DNA of 64,000 bases, from assembly GCF_002646595.1 (NCBI RefSeq), contig NZ_PDUD01000029.1:62001-126000 (forward strand), given 5' to 3'. Shown here in pieces: positions 35,430 to 44,837 of the stretch. The position numbers and the translations under genes were made by a program. Origin of the DNA: Flavilitoribacter nigricans DSM 23189 = NBRC 102662 (GTDB lineage: Bacteria > Bacteroidota > Bacteroidia > Chitinophagales > Saprospiraceae). The notes beneath the pieces are model-generated. The model did no database searches and was not told where the DNA came from. It saw only the letters and a program-made list of their open reading frames with translations. Within the stretch, counting starts at the first letter, position 1; the number at the start of each line of letters is the position of its first letter.

Positions 35430-38164
35430 TTTTCCACCCGCTGCAGCGGACTGATCGTCACTTTGCCCAACAGACCGGAAGGCATTGGATCCCATTTGGT
35501 TGCATCGAATGGCTGATAGTCCTTGTTCACCATATTGATCTCGTGGAAGATCTTCCATTCTTCGCCCCTCATTTCCTTGGCCCGAACGCGATTCGCCGCC
35601 AGATTGGTCACCTGGATCACCAACTTGTTCTTGTCTAGCAGGGGCCCCGTCTTTAAGGTGAACGGTACGGACCAGGCCGTACCTAGATAGGTATCATTGA
35701 GCCAGACTCGCGCGCTTTCCCGCACATCGCCGAGGTCCAGTTGCCAGTTATCGGCTGCTGTGTCCGGGCGGTCAAAGTGTAGCGTGTACTGCGCCGTTCC
35801 CGAAAAGTACTCGGCGTCCTGGCTGATCTCGGTCCAGGATCCCAGTTCGGTCACCGTAGTCTTTGCCGGTAAGCTAGGTCCACCCTCCAGGAAGTTCACT
35901 TCCCACTCCCCTGCCAACGGCACGGCATCGCCGGTAGTTTCGTAATAAGCCCAATCGGAGCGTTCGGCCGTTTTACCGGTACTCAGGAACAGGGACCGCC
36001 CGGAGGGAATGTTGACCTTCACCCAGGTAGTGGAGCCGTCTTTCCGGATGGCCGCGCGGCCCGATCTACCGGTGAGGGGATCGTGGACCGTCACGGCATC
36101 GGTCGTCCATGCCAGCGGTATGGAGGTATCCACCGTCCGGGGAGTGTGATTAACCAGATAGTAGATCTTTTCACCGTCGTGGGACCGGCGGATGAATTTC
36201 AGACCCGATTCCACCAGAGCTTCCGGATAAATACCGGCAGCATTCAGGGCCGTAAGGGGATCGGCTGCAACCTGGGTCTGATCGCGATTATCCGAGATTA
36301 GCTTTGTCAAGGTCTCATTCTGTTCCTGGTACCGGTTAAAACCCGGCACGGATTCCGGCAATCCCGCAAAAATGATATTGGCGCCCGCCCGTTTCAGCGC
36401 TACTAATTTTTCGAGTGTGGCCAGCGGCATTTTATCACTATCGGGGATCACCATGCTCTTGTAAGTGCCCCCCGGCAGTACCAGCAGGCCATTTTCCACC
36501 TTTGCCTGGCTGATAAAATCATCCGAAATAAAATCGACACTGTAGCCTTTGCCCATCAGCCGGTTGGCGGTTTCGTAGAATTTCGTATGGAGTAACCACT
36601 CGTCCAATGAATGGATCTTAAACTGGAAAAATAGACTGCCTTTGAGATAATCGTCCCAGACATCATAAACCGGCCAGTACAGCAGCACCTCATTGTCCGG
36701 CGTGCCGAGCTGGAGCAGGGACTGGCAGTTGGCGATATAAGAGAATAGGCCGGGTACATCCGCCCAGATCGTATTATTCGGATGGAAATTGACGGAAGCG
36801 TAGAATTTCCAGCCCGGCCAGGCGGCCCGGTCGGGAGAATAGGTGGAACCGTGCAGAAAGATGTGGTTCACCCCGTTCAGGAAAAGGTCTTCCAGTTCCG
36901 GTTTGCACTGGGACAAGGCCGTCTTAAAATGATCGCGCAGCCAGGTGAAGGTTTCGGAAGAAGTCAGCGGCTTGCCGGCGATATGAGCGGCGGAAGAGGA
37001 AAATTTCAGCATCACGGCATCTGCGTCGCCCGCCCGGATATCCGCCGCTTCCCTCCGCAGGCCCGGAATATCGTAGGGCATGGAACCGAAGGTCTCACAT
37101 TCGGGGATATCGGCCGAAGCGTACAGATCGATAAGATTGCCCGGCGAGCCGTGGGCCTGGAGTCGGGTTTTGAACTGCCGGTGGTTGGCCCAGTCCGTCC
37201 AGGGTCGGTTAAATTCGGTCAGCAGCAGATCCGACAGGGTTTGCCGGTAATCACTGCGGATGCGGTTGCCGATCTCTTCGTCCCCGGTACTGACCAACTC
37301 TTTTAAGTGCGGTTTCAGGTCGTATCCTCTCCGTTCCCGGAATGCCTGAAAAAATTCGGGTGTAAAGTCCGTCCCGTACACCTCGTAGCTGTCGTTGAAA
37401 ATAGCACGCGGCTTGCCCCCCAGGCTCGCAAAAGCCGAGTCGAAACGCTGCACATAGCTATTCAGTGCGGCCGTGGAATAGTGATCCAGGGTAAATCCTT
37501 TACCGCCGGGGGCCGCCCGTTTGACCTGCTGCCGCGTTTTGCCGGTAAAGACCGAATAGAGCGTATAATCGGTTTTGCGGGCTTTCCAGCGCAGCACGCC
37601 GTCTTTTAGTTTATTAGTGAGGTCCACATACCGGCCGTCGTCCCCGAAAGCCAGTACATGATCGAGTTGGGCGCTGCCGCGATTTTTTTCCTCCTGCGGC
37701 ACTATTTGCAGTTTTAGCTTCTCGCCCTTGCGCACTTGCTGCTGATCGACGATCAGTTTGGTCGCGGCATATTCCGGACTTACCTGCGGACCACCAAAGG
37801 GCCAGCCCGTTCCCAAGTTCATGTCTACCTGCATGCCCAGGCTGTCGGCCGTGGCGATGGTGTAAGCCAGCATGTTCATCCATTGGGGCGACAGATAGTC
37901 CAGGAAGTTCGCTTCCTCCCCTTTCACGCCGTAGATCGGTGTGATCTCCACGCCGCCCAGGCCCGCTTTGTCGTAGGCGATCAGGGTATTGCGAATGTTC
38001 TTTTGGTCGATCGCGCTGCCCATCCACCACCAGCGGGTCCACGGTTTGGTGGTACTGGTGATCTCCGCGGCGGGCGGAAATGCCGGCTGGGCGATTACTT
38101 GACTGAGCGGAAAAAGCAAAAAGATCAGTGCGATTATAAGGGTTACGGGCGAGTCGTTTTTCAT
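35426..38164 (-). CDS. GH106-like alpha-L-rhamnosidase, secreted
   Basis: A 912-residue exported protein with a signal ending SQVIAQ. The N-terminal core reads TKPWTRWWWMGSAIDQKNI, VEITPIYGVKGEEANF and DMNLGTGWPFGG, strongly like family 106 glycosyl hydrolases. The C-terminal about 150 residues form a galactose-binding-like beta-sandwich (WQLDLGDVRESARVWLNDTYLGTAW). GH106 enzymes release terminal L-rhamnose from pectin (rhamnogalacturonan) and similar plant or algal glycans. Neighbouring ThuA-like and GH32 genes fit a sugar-utilisation area, but no SusC/D pair is in view. Confidence 0.88.
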   Translation of the reverse strand: MKNDSPVTLIIALIFLLFPLSQVIAQPAFPPAAEITSTTKPWTRWWWMGSAIDQKNIRNTLIAYDKAGLGGVEITPIYGVKGEEANFLDYLSPQWMNMLAYTIATADSLGMQVDMNLGTGWPFGGPQVSPEYAATKLIVDQQQVRKGEKLKLQIVPQEEKNRGSAQLDHVLAFGDDGRYVDLTNKLKDGVLRWKARKTDYTLYSVFTGKTRQQVKRAAPGGKGFTLDHYSTAALNSYVQRFDSAFASLGGKPRAIFNDSYEVYGTDFTPEFFQAFRERRGYDLKPHLKELVSTGDEEIGNRIRSDYRQTLSDLLLTEFNRPWTDWANHRQFKTRLQAHGSPGNLIDLYASADIPECETFGSMPYDIPGLRREAADIRAGDADAVMLKFSSSAAHIAGKPLTSSETFTWLRDHFKTALSQCKPELEDLFLNGVNHIFLHGSTYSPDRAAWPGWKFYASVNFHPNNTIWADVPGLFSYIANCQSLLQLGTPDNEVLLYWPVYDVWDDYLKGSLFFQFKIHSLDEWLLHTKFYETANRLMGKGYSVDFISDDFISQAKVENGLLVLPGGTYKSMVIPDSDKMPLATLEKLVALKRAGANIIFAGLPESVPGFNRYQEQNETLTKLISDNRDQTQVAADPLTALNAAGIYPEALVESGLKFIRRSHDGEKIYYLVNHTPRTVDTSIPLAWTTDAVTVHDPLTGRSGRAAIRKDGSTTWVKVNIPSGRSLFLSTGKTAERSDWAYYETTGDAVPLAGEWEVNFLEGGPSLPAKTTVTELGSWTEISQDAEYFSGTAQYTLHFDRPDTAADNWQLDLGDVRESARVWLNDTYLGTAWSVPFTLKTGPLLDKNKLVIQVTNLAANRVRAKEMRGEEWKIFHEINMVNKDYQPFDATKWDPMPSGLLGKVTISPLQRVEN

Positions 38165-38290
38165 GGATAATCAGCTTTAAAGACAGCAATTCCAATTACC
38201 GTTAAGTCCCTGCGGTAGGCAACTGAAGGTTTGGAAATATAATTGAATTGATTGATTGCTTTTTAAAGACGCAATTCGATCGGATCCGGC

Positions 38291-38956
38291 TTACAGGAGG
38301 CCCCTCCGAATTTGTCCCTTGCTGTTGGCCTGCAGGTATTCGTTCGTTTCTACATTCAGACAGGTCAGCCACTGCCCTCCGTAGGCATAAGTATCGATAC
38401 AGATCGTATGGCCAAAATCGGCAATTTTGCCATTTTTTCGGGAAGTATGCCCACAGATCACTTTTTGTTCCGGGCTGTAGGGTTCGGGTATTTCGAACTT
38501 TTTCCAGAATAAATGGTGATCATCTTGAGCCTCGAGAGATCTGCCGGGTTCCAATCCGGCGTGCACGAACAGGAATTGATCGTATTCCAGGTAAGGTTTG
38601 CAGGAGGCTATGAAATCCCAATGGGAACGGTCGATATGGTCCGCCCAATCCGGGGCGTCGCCGATGCCGTAAGAATCCAGCGTAGCTGTGCCTCCGAAGT
38701 ACATCCAACTCATGAGGTGTTGGCGGGAATTTCTGGACCGGGCCATCATTATTTCGTGGTTCCCCAGGATGAACTCAAACCGATATTCCCGGCGCTGCTC
38801 GATCAACCAGTCGATCACTCCTTTGGAATCGGGCCCGCGATCCACATAATCACCGAGAAAAACCACCAAATCATCCCGACCGATAAAGGATTGGTCAAAA
38901 ATTGTCCGGAGTGCCGCCAGGCAACCGTGTATGTCACCAATCGCAAAGGTGGCCAT
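38291..38956 (-). CDS. Calcineurin-like serine/threonine or bis(nucleosyl) phosphatase
   Basis: A 221-residue metallophosphatase of the PrpA/ApaH-like type: FAIGDIHGC (metal ligands D-x-H), VFLGDYVDRGPDS (GDxxDRG), LGNHEIMM (GNHE), and later FVHAGLEPG and ICGHTSRKNG with the remaining histidines. The substrate may be phosphoprotein or diadenosine polyphosphates. Its ATG overlaps the stop of dapF by one base (TAATG), so the two are translationally coupled. Confidence 0.92.
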   Translation of the reverse strand: MATFAIGDIHGCLAALRTIFDQSFIGRDDLVVFLGDYVDRGPDSKGVIDWLIEQRREYRFEFILGNHEIMMARSRNSRQHLMSWMYFGGTATLDSYGIGDAPDWADHIDRSHWDFIASCKPYLEYDQFLFVHAGLEPGRSLEAQDDHHLFWKKFEIPEPYSPEQKVICGHTSRKNGKIADFGHTICIDTYAYGGQWLTCLNVETNEYLQANSKGQIRRGLL

Positions 38957-39741
38957 TATAAGCGGTCGATCTCCCCCGTAAACACCAGTTCCGCCGGTCC
39001 GCAGAGCCAGATCTCGCTGAAACCGTCGGTCCCTGCCTGAAAGCGCACTTCCAGTTCACCGCCTTTGACTTTAATCGGCACCTTATCCACTCCCTTCCCG
39101 TACTGCAGGTGGTAAGCGATCGCTGCTGCCGTCACACCCGTACCGCAGGACAGGGTCTCATCCTCCACCCCGCGTTCGTAAGTAGCTACCGTAATGCCGT
39201 TCTCCTGCGTTTGCACAAAGTTGACGTTCGTGCCTTCGGCCCGGAAGCGGTCGGAATAACGGATCGCCCGGCCGGCCTGAAAGACATCCAGGTCCGCCAG
39301 ATCATCCCGGAAGGTGACGTAATGCGGCGACCCGGTATTGAGGTAATAAAAATCGCTGCCTTGCTCGATGTCCTGTACATCGATCATCTTCAGTTCCACC
39401 CAGCCATCTTCGCGCACCACGGCATCGTGGGCACCGTCGATCGCCCAAAAACGGCAGGTGTCGCTAAAAACGCCGAGGCGATGGGCAAAGGCGGTAATGC
39501 AGCGTCCACCGTTGCCGCACATGCTGCTTTCCCGGCCGTCGGAATTGAAATACACCATTTCAAAATCGTAGCCCTCTTTCTGCTGCAGCAGCATCAATCC
39601 ATCCGCACCGATGCCAAAGCGGCGATCGCACAGGCGCTCGATGATCTCCTGATCGGTTCGTTGTAAATATTGCCGGTCCCGTTGATCGATGATCACGAAA
39701 TCATTGCCGGTTCCCTGGTATTTGAAGAAAGGTATTTGCAT
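38956..39741 (-). CDS. dapF: Diaminopimelate epimerase
   Basis: The enzyme interconverts LL- and meso-diaminopimelate for lysine and peptidoglycan. The ATG at 39741 starts exactly at the family N-terminus MQIPFFKYQGTGNDFVIID; an upstream ATG at 39816 adds 25 unrelated residues. Both catalytic cysteine motifs are present, MCGNGGRC and SCGTGVTA. Length of about 261 residues is normal. It is followed, with one-base overlap, by the phosphatase gene. Confidence 0.96.
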   Translation of the reverse strand: MQIPFFKYQGTGNDFVIIDQRDRQYLQRTDQEIIERLCDRRFGIGADGLMLLQQKEGYDFEMVYFNSDGRESSMCGNGGRCITAFAHRLGVFSDTCRFWAIDGAHDAVVREDGWVELKMIDVQDIEQGSDFYYLNTGSPHYVTFRDDLADLDVFQAGRAIRYSDRFRAEGTNVNFVQTQENGITVATYERGVEDETLSCGTGVTAAAIAYHLQYGKGVDKVPIKVKGGELEVRFQAGTDGFSEIWLCGPAELVFTGEIDRL

Positions 39742-39832
39742 AAGTTTATCGTCGTAGGTCAGTAGGTGGCAGGTCGCAGGTCCGTCTGAAATCGACAGTG
39801 ACTTGCGGCCGGTCAACTTACAAATAAATCAC

Positions 39833-40042
39833 TTATTCTATCGTATCCAATGGTACTTCGTTGATCTCAATTTTTTCCTGTACCGGCTGCTCCTGGCCGA
39901 ATGGTACTCCCAGTTTCCAGTGTCGATACGCCATCAGCGCCAGTAATAACAAGATGAGCGCCAGGCCGATAAAACTAAATTTCCAGCCCCAGATATTTCC
40001 GATGTACTCCCCGTCAAACGGGTCTTTTTTGTCTTCCGCCAT
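39833..40042 (-). CDS. Small single-pass membrane protein, 69 residues
   Basis: A short protein with an acidic start (MAEDKKDPFDGEYIGNIWG), one membrane helix at about 22-42 (FSFIGLALILLLLALMAYRHW) and an acidic tail. Family not recognised. The clean hydrophobic profile, its ATG next to AT-rich upstream DNA and the 91-bp distance to dapF on the same strand suggest it is real and maybe the first gene of that unit. Confidence 0.65.
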   Translation of the reverse strand: MAEDKKDPFDGEYIGNIWGWKFSFIGLALILLLLALMAYRHWKLGVPFGQEQPVQEKIEINEVPLDTIE

Positions 40043-40067
40043 CGTTTTTTTCGCAAAATTGCATTTT

Positions 40068-40100
40068 TTTGGGCGTACTTCCTGATTATCGTTAAATTTG
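40068..40100 (+). promoter_or_regulatory. Bacteroidota-type promoter (TTTG-N21-TAAATTTG)
   Basis: TTTG at 40068-40071 and TAAATTTG at 40093-40100 with 21 bp between them match the Bacteroidota consensus TTTG-N19-21-TAnnTTTG on the plus strand. It would drive the Deg-type protease gene with a leader of about 225 nt. Confidence 0.55.
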
Positions 40101-40332
40101 TAGTAGCCACCCTATTCCTCCTATCGTTCTGTTAATAACCATTTGTCGAAGAAATTAAATTTCCTACATAGGCGTTAATGTCTTCGGGAAATTGTATTTT
40201 AACATTTTGGTTTAAGCCAGACGAATTGATTACAAAAACTATCGAAACACGGGCATCTCGAAATTTCGCCTGCTAGGGAAAGTTATATTCCTGAAATTCA
40301 CGATACCCGGGTGTAAAAGCTGAAAATCGCCC

Positions 40333-41763
40333 ATGAAGTATTATGGTACTATAATCGGATCTTCGCTGCTGAGCGCGCTGTTGGCCATCTTGGGTTATCA
40401 TGCTTTTGTCGGCCCGCAGGAAGTCATTATCCGGGAAACGCACCCCAGCCGGTACACGGCCTACGCGGAAGACATCATCGAGGAGATCCAGCCCCGTACT
40501 TTCCTGTCCGCTGCTCCGACGGATTTCAGTAAAGCCGCCATGGCGGTTACCCCGGCGGTAGTCAATATCCGGGCGATTCAGACCGGTTTCATCGATCGCT
40601 GGCGCGGTTCCCGTACCTACGGATCCGCCTCCTCCGGCTCGGGCGTGGTGATCTCTCCCGACGGTTATATTGTGACCAATCACCACGTGGTGGAAGAAGG
40701 CAATTTCATCCTCGTCAACTTCAGCGATAAGCGCGAAATGAAGGCTAAAGTGGTCGGCACCGATCCTTCAACTGACATGGCGCTGATCAAGGTGAATGCC
40801 GAAGACCTCTCCTATCTGGCATTCGGTAACAGTGATTCGCTCAATATCGGCGAATGGGTACTGGCCGTAGGTAATCCCTTCGACCTATCCTCCACCGTGA
40901 CCGCGGGCATCGTCAGCGCCAAAGGCCGCAGTATCGATATCCTGGAAGGCACCGACCGGATCGAATCCTTTATCCAGACGGATGCTGCCGTCAATCCCGG
41001 CAACAGTGGCGGAGCGCTGGTGAATACCAACGGAGAACTGATCGGCATCAATACCGCCATCATTACCCAATCCGGCCGCTACGAAGGCTACTCCTTCGCC
41101 ATTCCCGCCAATCTGGCGCGCAAGGTGGTCAAAGACCTCAAAGAATACGGCGTTGTGCAGCGTGGCGTACTGGGCGTTTTTATTGATAATGTGGATCACG
41201 ACATTGCCGAAGAACTCGGCCTTCCCACCGTGGAAGGGGTATTCGTTACCCGGGTCACTCCGGGCAGCGGCGCCGATGAGGCCGGCATGCAGAAAGGCGA
41301 TGTGATCCTGAGTATCAACGATATCAAAACCAAATCCCTGCCCGAGATGCAGGAACAACTGGGGCGTTACCGCCCCGGCAATACGGTCCGGGTGGTATAT
41401 TTCCGCCGGGGTAAATCGTATACCAAAGATATTTTGCTGAAGAATAAAACGAATAATACGGCCATCATTACCGCCGACGAACAGAACACTTTACTGCGAT
41501 TAGGGTTTGATATTAGAGAACTCACCAAACAGGAGCGCAAAGTACTGGAAGTAGATGGCGTTAAGGTCGTCAGCATTGTGCGCGGCAGCGTTGTTGCTGA
41601 TACCAAAATGGATCAGGGCTTCATTATCACCCACGTCAACGAACGGCGGGTTTCCGACGTCAAGCAGTTCATGCGTTTACTGGAACGGGCCCGCGGGCAG
41701 GTCATGCTCTCGGGAGTCTATGAAGAATTCGAAGGAGAATATTATTACGTTTTTGAAAAATAA
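40333..41763 (+). CDS. Deg/HtrA-type trypsin-like serine protease with PDZ domain
   Basis: A 476-residue periplasmic protease with an N-terminal signal anchor (GSSLLSALLAILGYHAFVG). The triad motifs are TNHHVV (His), STDMALIKV (Asp) and VNPGNSGGALVN (Ser). A PDZ domain follows at about 300-370 (RGVLGVFIDN, TPGSGADEAGMQKGDVILSIND), and the last about 85 residues form a second, divergent PDZ-like region (IVRGSVVADTKMDQGFIITHVN). Role: degradation or folding control of envelope proteins. The carboxylase gene starts only 3 bp after the stop. Confidence 0.93.
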   Translation: MKYYGTIIGSSLLSALLAILGYHAFVGPQEVIIRETHPSRYTAYAEDIIEEIQPRTFLSAAPTDFSKAAMAVTPAVVNIRAIQTGFIDRWRGSRTYGSASSGSGVVISPDGYIVTNHHVVEEGNFILVNFSDKREMKAKVVGTDPSTDMALIKVNAEDLSYLAFGNSDSLNIGEWVLAVGNPFDLSSTVTAGIVSAKGRSIDILEGTDRIESFIQTDAAVNPGNSGGALVNTNGELIGINTAIITQSGRYEGYSFAIPANLARKVVKDLKEYGVVQRGVLGVFIDNVDHDIAEELGLPTVEGVFVTRVTPGSGADEAGMQKGDVILSINDIKTKSLPEMQEQLGRYRPGNTVRVVYFRRGKSYTKDILLKNKTNNTAIITADEQNTLLRLGFDIRELTKQERKVLEVDGVKVVSIVRGSVVADTKMDQGFIITHVNERRVSDVKQFMRLLERARGQVMLSGVYEEFEGEYYYVFEK

Positions 41764-41766
41764 CTG

Positions 41767-43401
41767 ATGACGAAAAAGGAATTGGACCATAACCGCAATG
41801 AAGACAGTCTTAAATTATTAATCTCGCAATTACGCCGTTACGAAGAACGCATTAGCCTGGGAGGTGGTCCAAAGCGAATAGAAAAACTCCACAAAAAGGG
41901 CAAACTCACCGCCCGCGAAAGAATCGATAAATTAATAGATCCCGATCAGCCATTTCTGGAGATCGGCATATTTGCCGGCCAGGATATGTATCCCGAATAC
42001 GGAGGATGTCCGGCCGGAGGCGTGATCGTCGGCATCGGCTACGTCAGCGGCCGCCAGTGTATGATCGTGGCCAACGACGCTACGGTAAAAGCCGGCGCCT
42101 GGTTTCCGATCACCGGCAAGAAAAACCTACGCGCCCAGGAGATCGCTATGGAGAACCGGCTGCCGATCATCTATCTGGTAGACAGCGCCGGCATTTTCCT
42201 GCCCATGCAGGACGAGATCTTTGCCGATAAAGAACATTTCGGACGCATCTTCCGCAACAACGCCAAAATGTCCAGTGCGGGTATCCCTCAGATCTCCGCC
42301 ATTATGGGCAGTTGCGTGGCCGGCGGGGCTTACCTGCCGATCATGTCGGATGAAGCCCTGATCGTAGAAGGTACCGGTTCCATTTTTTTGGCCGGCCCCT
42401 ACCTCGTAAAAGCGGCCATCGGAGAAGATGTAGACGCTGAAACCCTCGGTGGCGCTACCACCCAGTCGGAGATCTCCGGGGTGACGGACTATAAAGTGCC
42501 CGATGATGAGACCTGTCTGGAGACGATCCGCGGACTGGTGGATAAGATGGGCCACTTCGAAAAAGCCGGTTTTGACCGCGCCGAGCCCAAACCACCGGCC
42601 AAGGATACGACGGAAATCCTCGGCCTCTTTCCGGATGATCCCGGCAAACCCTACCATACCAAAGATATACTCGAACGTCTGGTGGATGATTCCGAACTCA
42701 TCTACTACAAGGACGGTTACGGACAAACCATGATCTGTGCCTACGCCCGTATCGACGGCTGGTCCGTGGGCATTGTGGCCAACAATCGCGAAGTGATCCG
42801 CAATGCCAAGGGCGAAATGCAGTTCGGCGGTGTGATCTATTCGGATAGCGCCGATAAAGCGACCCGCTTTATTCTTAATTGCAACCAGAAAAAGATACCG
42901 CTGCTCTTTATGCACGACGTGACCGGCTTTATGGTCGGCACCCGCTCCGAACACGGTGGGATCATTAAAGACGGCGCGAAGATGGTCAATGCCGTTTCCA
43001 ACTCTACCGTTCCGAAATTCACAGTGGTAATGGGCAACTCCTACGGGGCCGGCAACTACGCCATGTGTGGCAAAGCCTATGACCCGCGCCTGATCGTGGC
43101 CTGGCCGACGGCCCGTATTGCAGTGATGGGTGGCGCCCAGGCCGCCAAAACCCTGCTACAGATCCAGGTATCCGGCCGGAAAGCCAAAGGAGAAGAGATC
43201 AGTACGGAGGAGGAAGAAAAGTTGCTCAACGAAATCCAGGACCGCTACGACCGCCAGACTTCGCCGTATTACGCCGCCGCCCGCCTCTGGGTGGATGCCA
43301 TCATCGATCCGCTGGAAACGCGTAAGTGGATCTCCGAAGGGATCAAAGCGGCGAATAACGCACCGGTGGAGCGCTTTAATCCGGGGGTTATTCAGACCTG
43401 A
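41767..43401 (+). CDS. Acyl-CoA carboxylase carboxyltransferase (beta) subunit
   Basis: The 544-residue protein is a biotin-dependent carboxyltransferase of the methylcrotonyl/propionyl-CoA carboxylase type: GKLTARERIDKLIDP, YGGCPAGGVIVGIGYVSGR, ITGKKNLRAQEIAMENRLP, MGSCVAGGAYLPIMSDE, LGGATTQSEISGVTDY, QCGFMVG-like VTGFMVGTRSEHGGIIK, and GNSYGAGNYAMCGKAYDPR. The ITGKKNLRAQEI variant resembles the MCC beta subunit best. No biotin carboxylase subunit is adjacent. Likely co-transcribed with the protease upstream although functionally unrelated. Confidence 0.92.
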   Translation: MTKKELDHNRNEDSLKLLISQLRRYEERISLGGGPKRIEKLHKKGKLTARERIDKLIDPDQPFLEIGIFAGQDMYPEYGGCPAGGVIVGIGYVSGRQCMIVANDATVKAGAWFPITGKKNLRAQEIAMENRLPIIYLVDSAGIFLPMQDEIFADKEHFGRIFRNNAKMSSAGIPQISAIMGSCVAGGAYLPIMSDEALIVEGTGSIFLAGPYLVKAAIGEDVDAETLGGATTQSEISGVTDYKVPDDETCLETIRGLVDKMGHFEKAGFDRAEPKPPAKDTTEILGLFPDDPGKPYHTKDILERLVDDSELIYYKDGYGQTMICAYARIDGWSVGIVANNREVIRNAKGEMQFGGVIYSDSADKATRFILNCNQKKIPLLFMHDVTGFMVGTRSEHGGIIKDGAKMVNAVSNSTVPKFTVVMGNSYGAGNYAMCGKAYDPRLIVAWPTARIAVMGGAQAAKTLLQIQVSGRKAKGEEISTEEEEKLLNEIQDRYDRQTSPYYAAARLWVDAIIDPLETRKWISEGIKAANNAPVERFNPGVIQT

Positions 43402-43419
43402 TGGCAGAATCAGCCGGAG

Positions 43420-44721
43420 CTAATGTTCAAAGCTGTCGGTCAACCGGACCTGGCTGTTACCATCCAGTAGCTCCACATCATCAATATAACCCGGTCCGCG
43501 GAAGAAATAGGAGATCTCTTTAAGCGCACCGATGTCTTCCCGGTAAGTAGTCTCAAAGATAGCGCTGCCGTTGAGGAAAAGCTGCAGCTGCTTTGCACGC
43601 ACCCTCACTTCCACCCTTTGCCAGTCGGTCATATTGGTACCAAAAGCCGTAAGATCGTGATTTTTTCCACTGAAGGTCTGCTCACTGCACCGCAGGCCGA
43701 GTTCGCTTTCGCAACCCTTCGGCCCAAAAGTGATCCAGAAGTACCGCTGGGTCCCCTTGATCAACAGGCTGAGGTCCGGACACTGCATAGATGGGGTATG
43801 GTCCATCCGGAAGCGGGAAGAATAGGTGAAATTATCGCCATCTGCTTCAAAGTTCCGTACGTTGTAAAAGCCCAGTTGAAAGGGCTGTTGCTCATCGATA
43901 TGCTGTTCCGCGAGTGCATTTGGCCGAAGCCCCAGAAAGGGTCCTTCCGCGTAGTCGGTAGAGTCAAAAGTAACGATATTTTCCAGGGGCTGGCGCGCCG
44001 AGACAAACCAATCCGGATAGGTGATATGAACGGGAATTTCCCGGATCACTTGATCATCGGCCAGCAAGCTGGCGGTGAAATAACCGGGAATGTAATAGAT
44101 ATCGGTCTGGGTGGTGTATTTCGGCGACAATTTTACCCGGCGGCTGATGTCCCAACTCTGTTGCAGGAAAAAGCTATCGGCCACTACTCCGCTGACATCG
44201 TAAGAGAAAACCACGGTATTCGGGACCTGCTCCTCCACTGAGGTCTGACAGGAAAATTGTACGTTCGTCAGTTCCTCCGGTGATATGCCCCTCTTCTCTT
44301 CTCGCTTAAGCGCAATACTGGCGGCCAGCAATCCCCCGGCCAATACTATTGCAAATCCCCACCGGGCAAAGGCGGGTATAGACCGCTTTTCAAGACGTTC
44401 CGGAGCTTTTCCTCCCTCCACCACCGGACCGGGTGATCTTTCAAGTCGGGATTTTTTTAATACGTTCCAATCCTGACCGTACGCCAGTTGTGACAACGCA
44501 TTACGGGTGGCTGCGTGCGGTAAGCGCTGGTACTGATTGCTCCAGATCCGCTTAATGGTCGATAAACTCAAAGTCGTTCCCGTTTTTTCCTCAATGTAAA
44601 AAACCAGGAATTCGTAGTCTTTCTGCGTCCACTCCGCCGGGTTTCCCAGTTCGGCGGCGTCTCCGATCCTGATCTTCACTTCTTCCAGAAGCTGCTCATC
44701 TACACCCTTTAAATCATTCAT
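43420..44721 (-). CDS. Membrane-anchored protein: N-terminal HTH-like domain, C-terminal lectin-like domain
   Basis: A 433-residue protein in three parts. Residues 1-95 are cytoplasmic and contain LSLSTIKRIWSNQYQRLPHAATRNALSQLAYGQDWN, a pattern recurring in Bacteroidota HTH-like modules (TLKRI...TLnaLa.ylGY.dW). One TM helix lies at about 119-140 (FARWGFAIVLAGGLLAASIAL). The exported part begins with an Ig/PKD-like segment (VVFSYDVSGVVADSF) and ends with a concanavalin-like domain (RVEVRVRAKQLQLFLNGSAIFE). It may sense a surface ligand and act on DNA or partners inside. The divergent gene encodes another lectin-like exported protein. Confidence 0.75.
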   Translation of the reverse strand: MNDLKGVDEQLLEEVKIRIGDAAELGNPAEWTQKDYEFLVFYIEEKTGTTLSLSTIKRIWSNQYQRLPHAATRNALSQLAYGQDWNVLKKSRLERSPGPVVEGGKAPERLEKRSIPAFARWGFAIVLAGGLLAASIALKREEKRGISPEELTNVQFSCQTSVEEQVPNTVVFSYDVSGVVADSFFLQQSWDISRRVKLSPKYTTQTDIYYIPGYFTASLLADDQVIREIPVHITYPDWFVSARQPLENIVTFDSTDYAEGPFLGLRPNALAEQHIDEQQPFQLGFYNVRNFEADGDNFTYSSRFRMDHTPSMQCPDLSLLIKGTQRYFWITFGPKGCESELGLRCSEQTFSGKNHDLTAFGTNMTDWQRVEVRVRAKQLQLFLNGSAIFETTYREDIGALKEISYFFRGPGYIDDVELLDGNSQVRLTDSFEH

Positions 44722-44837
44722 TTACAAGTCGGTATAATTTGATCGAAAAATGCGGCTATAATGAACGGGAAATGCTACCCTTTTCCTCTTTCGCTTTTTC
44801 CACCTTGTCGCTCATTGCTAACAAAATGAACAGCGAC

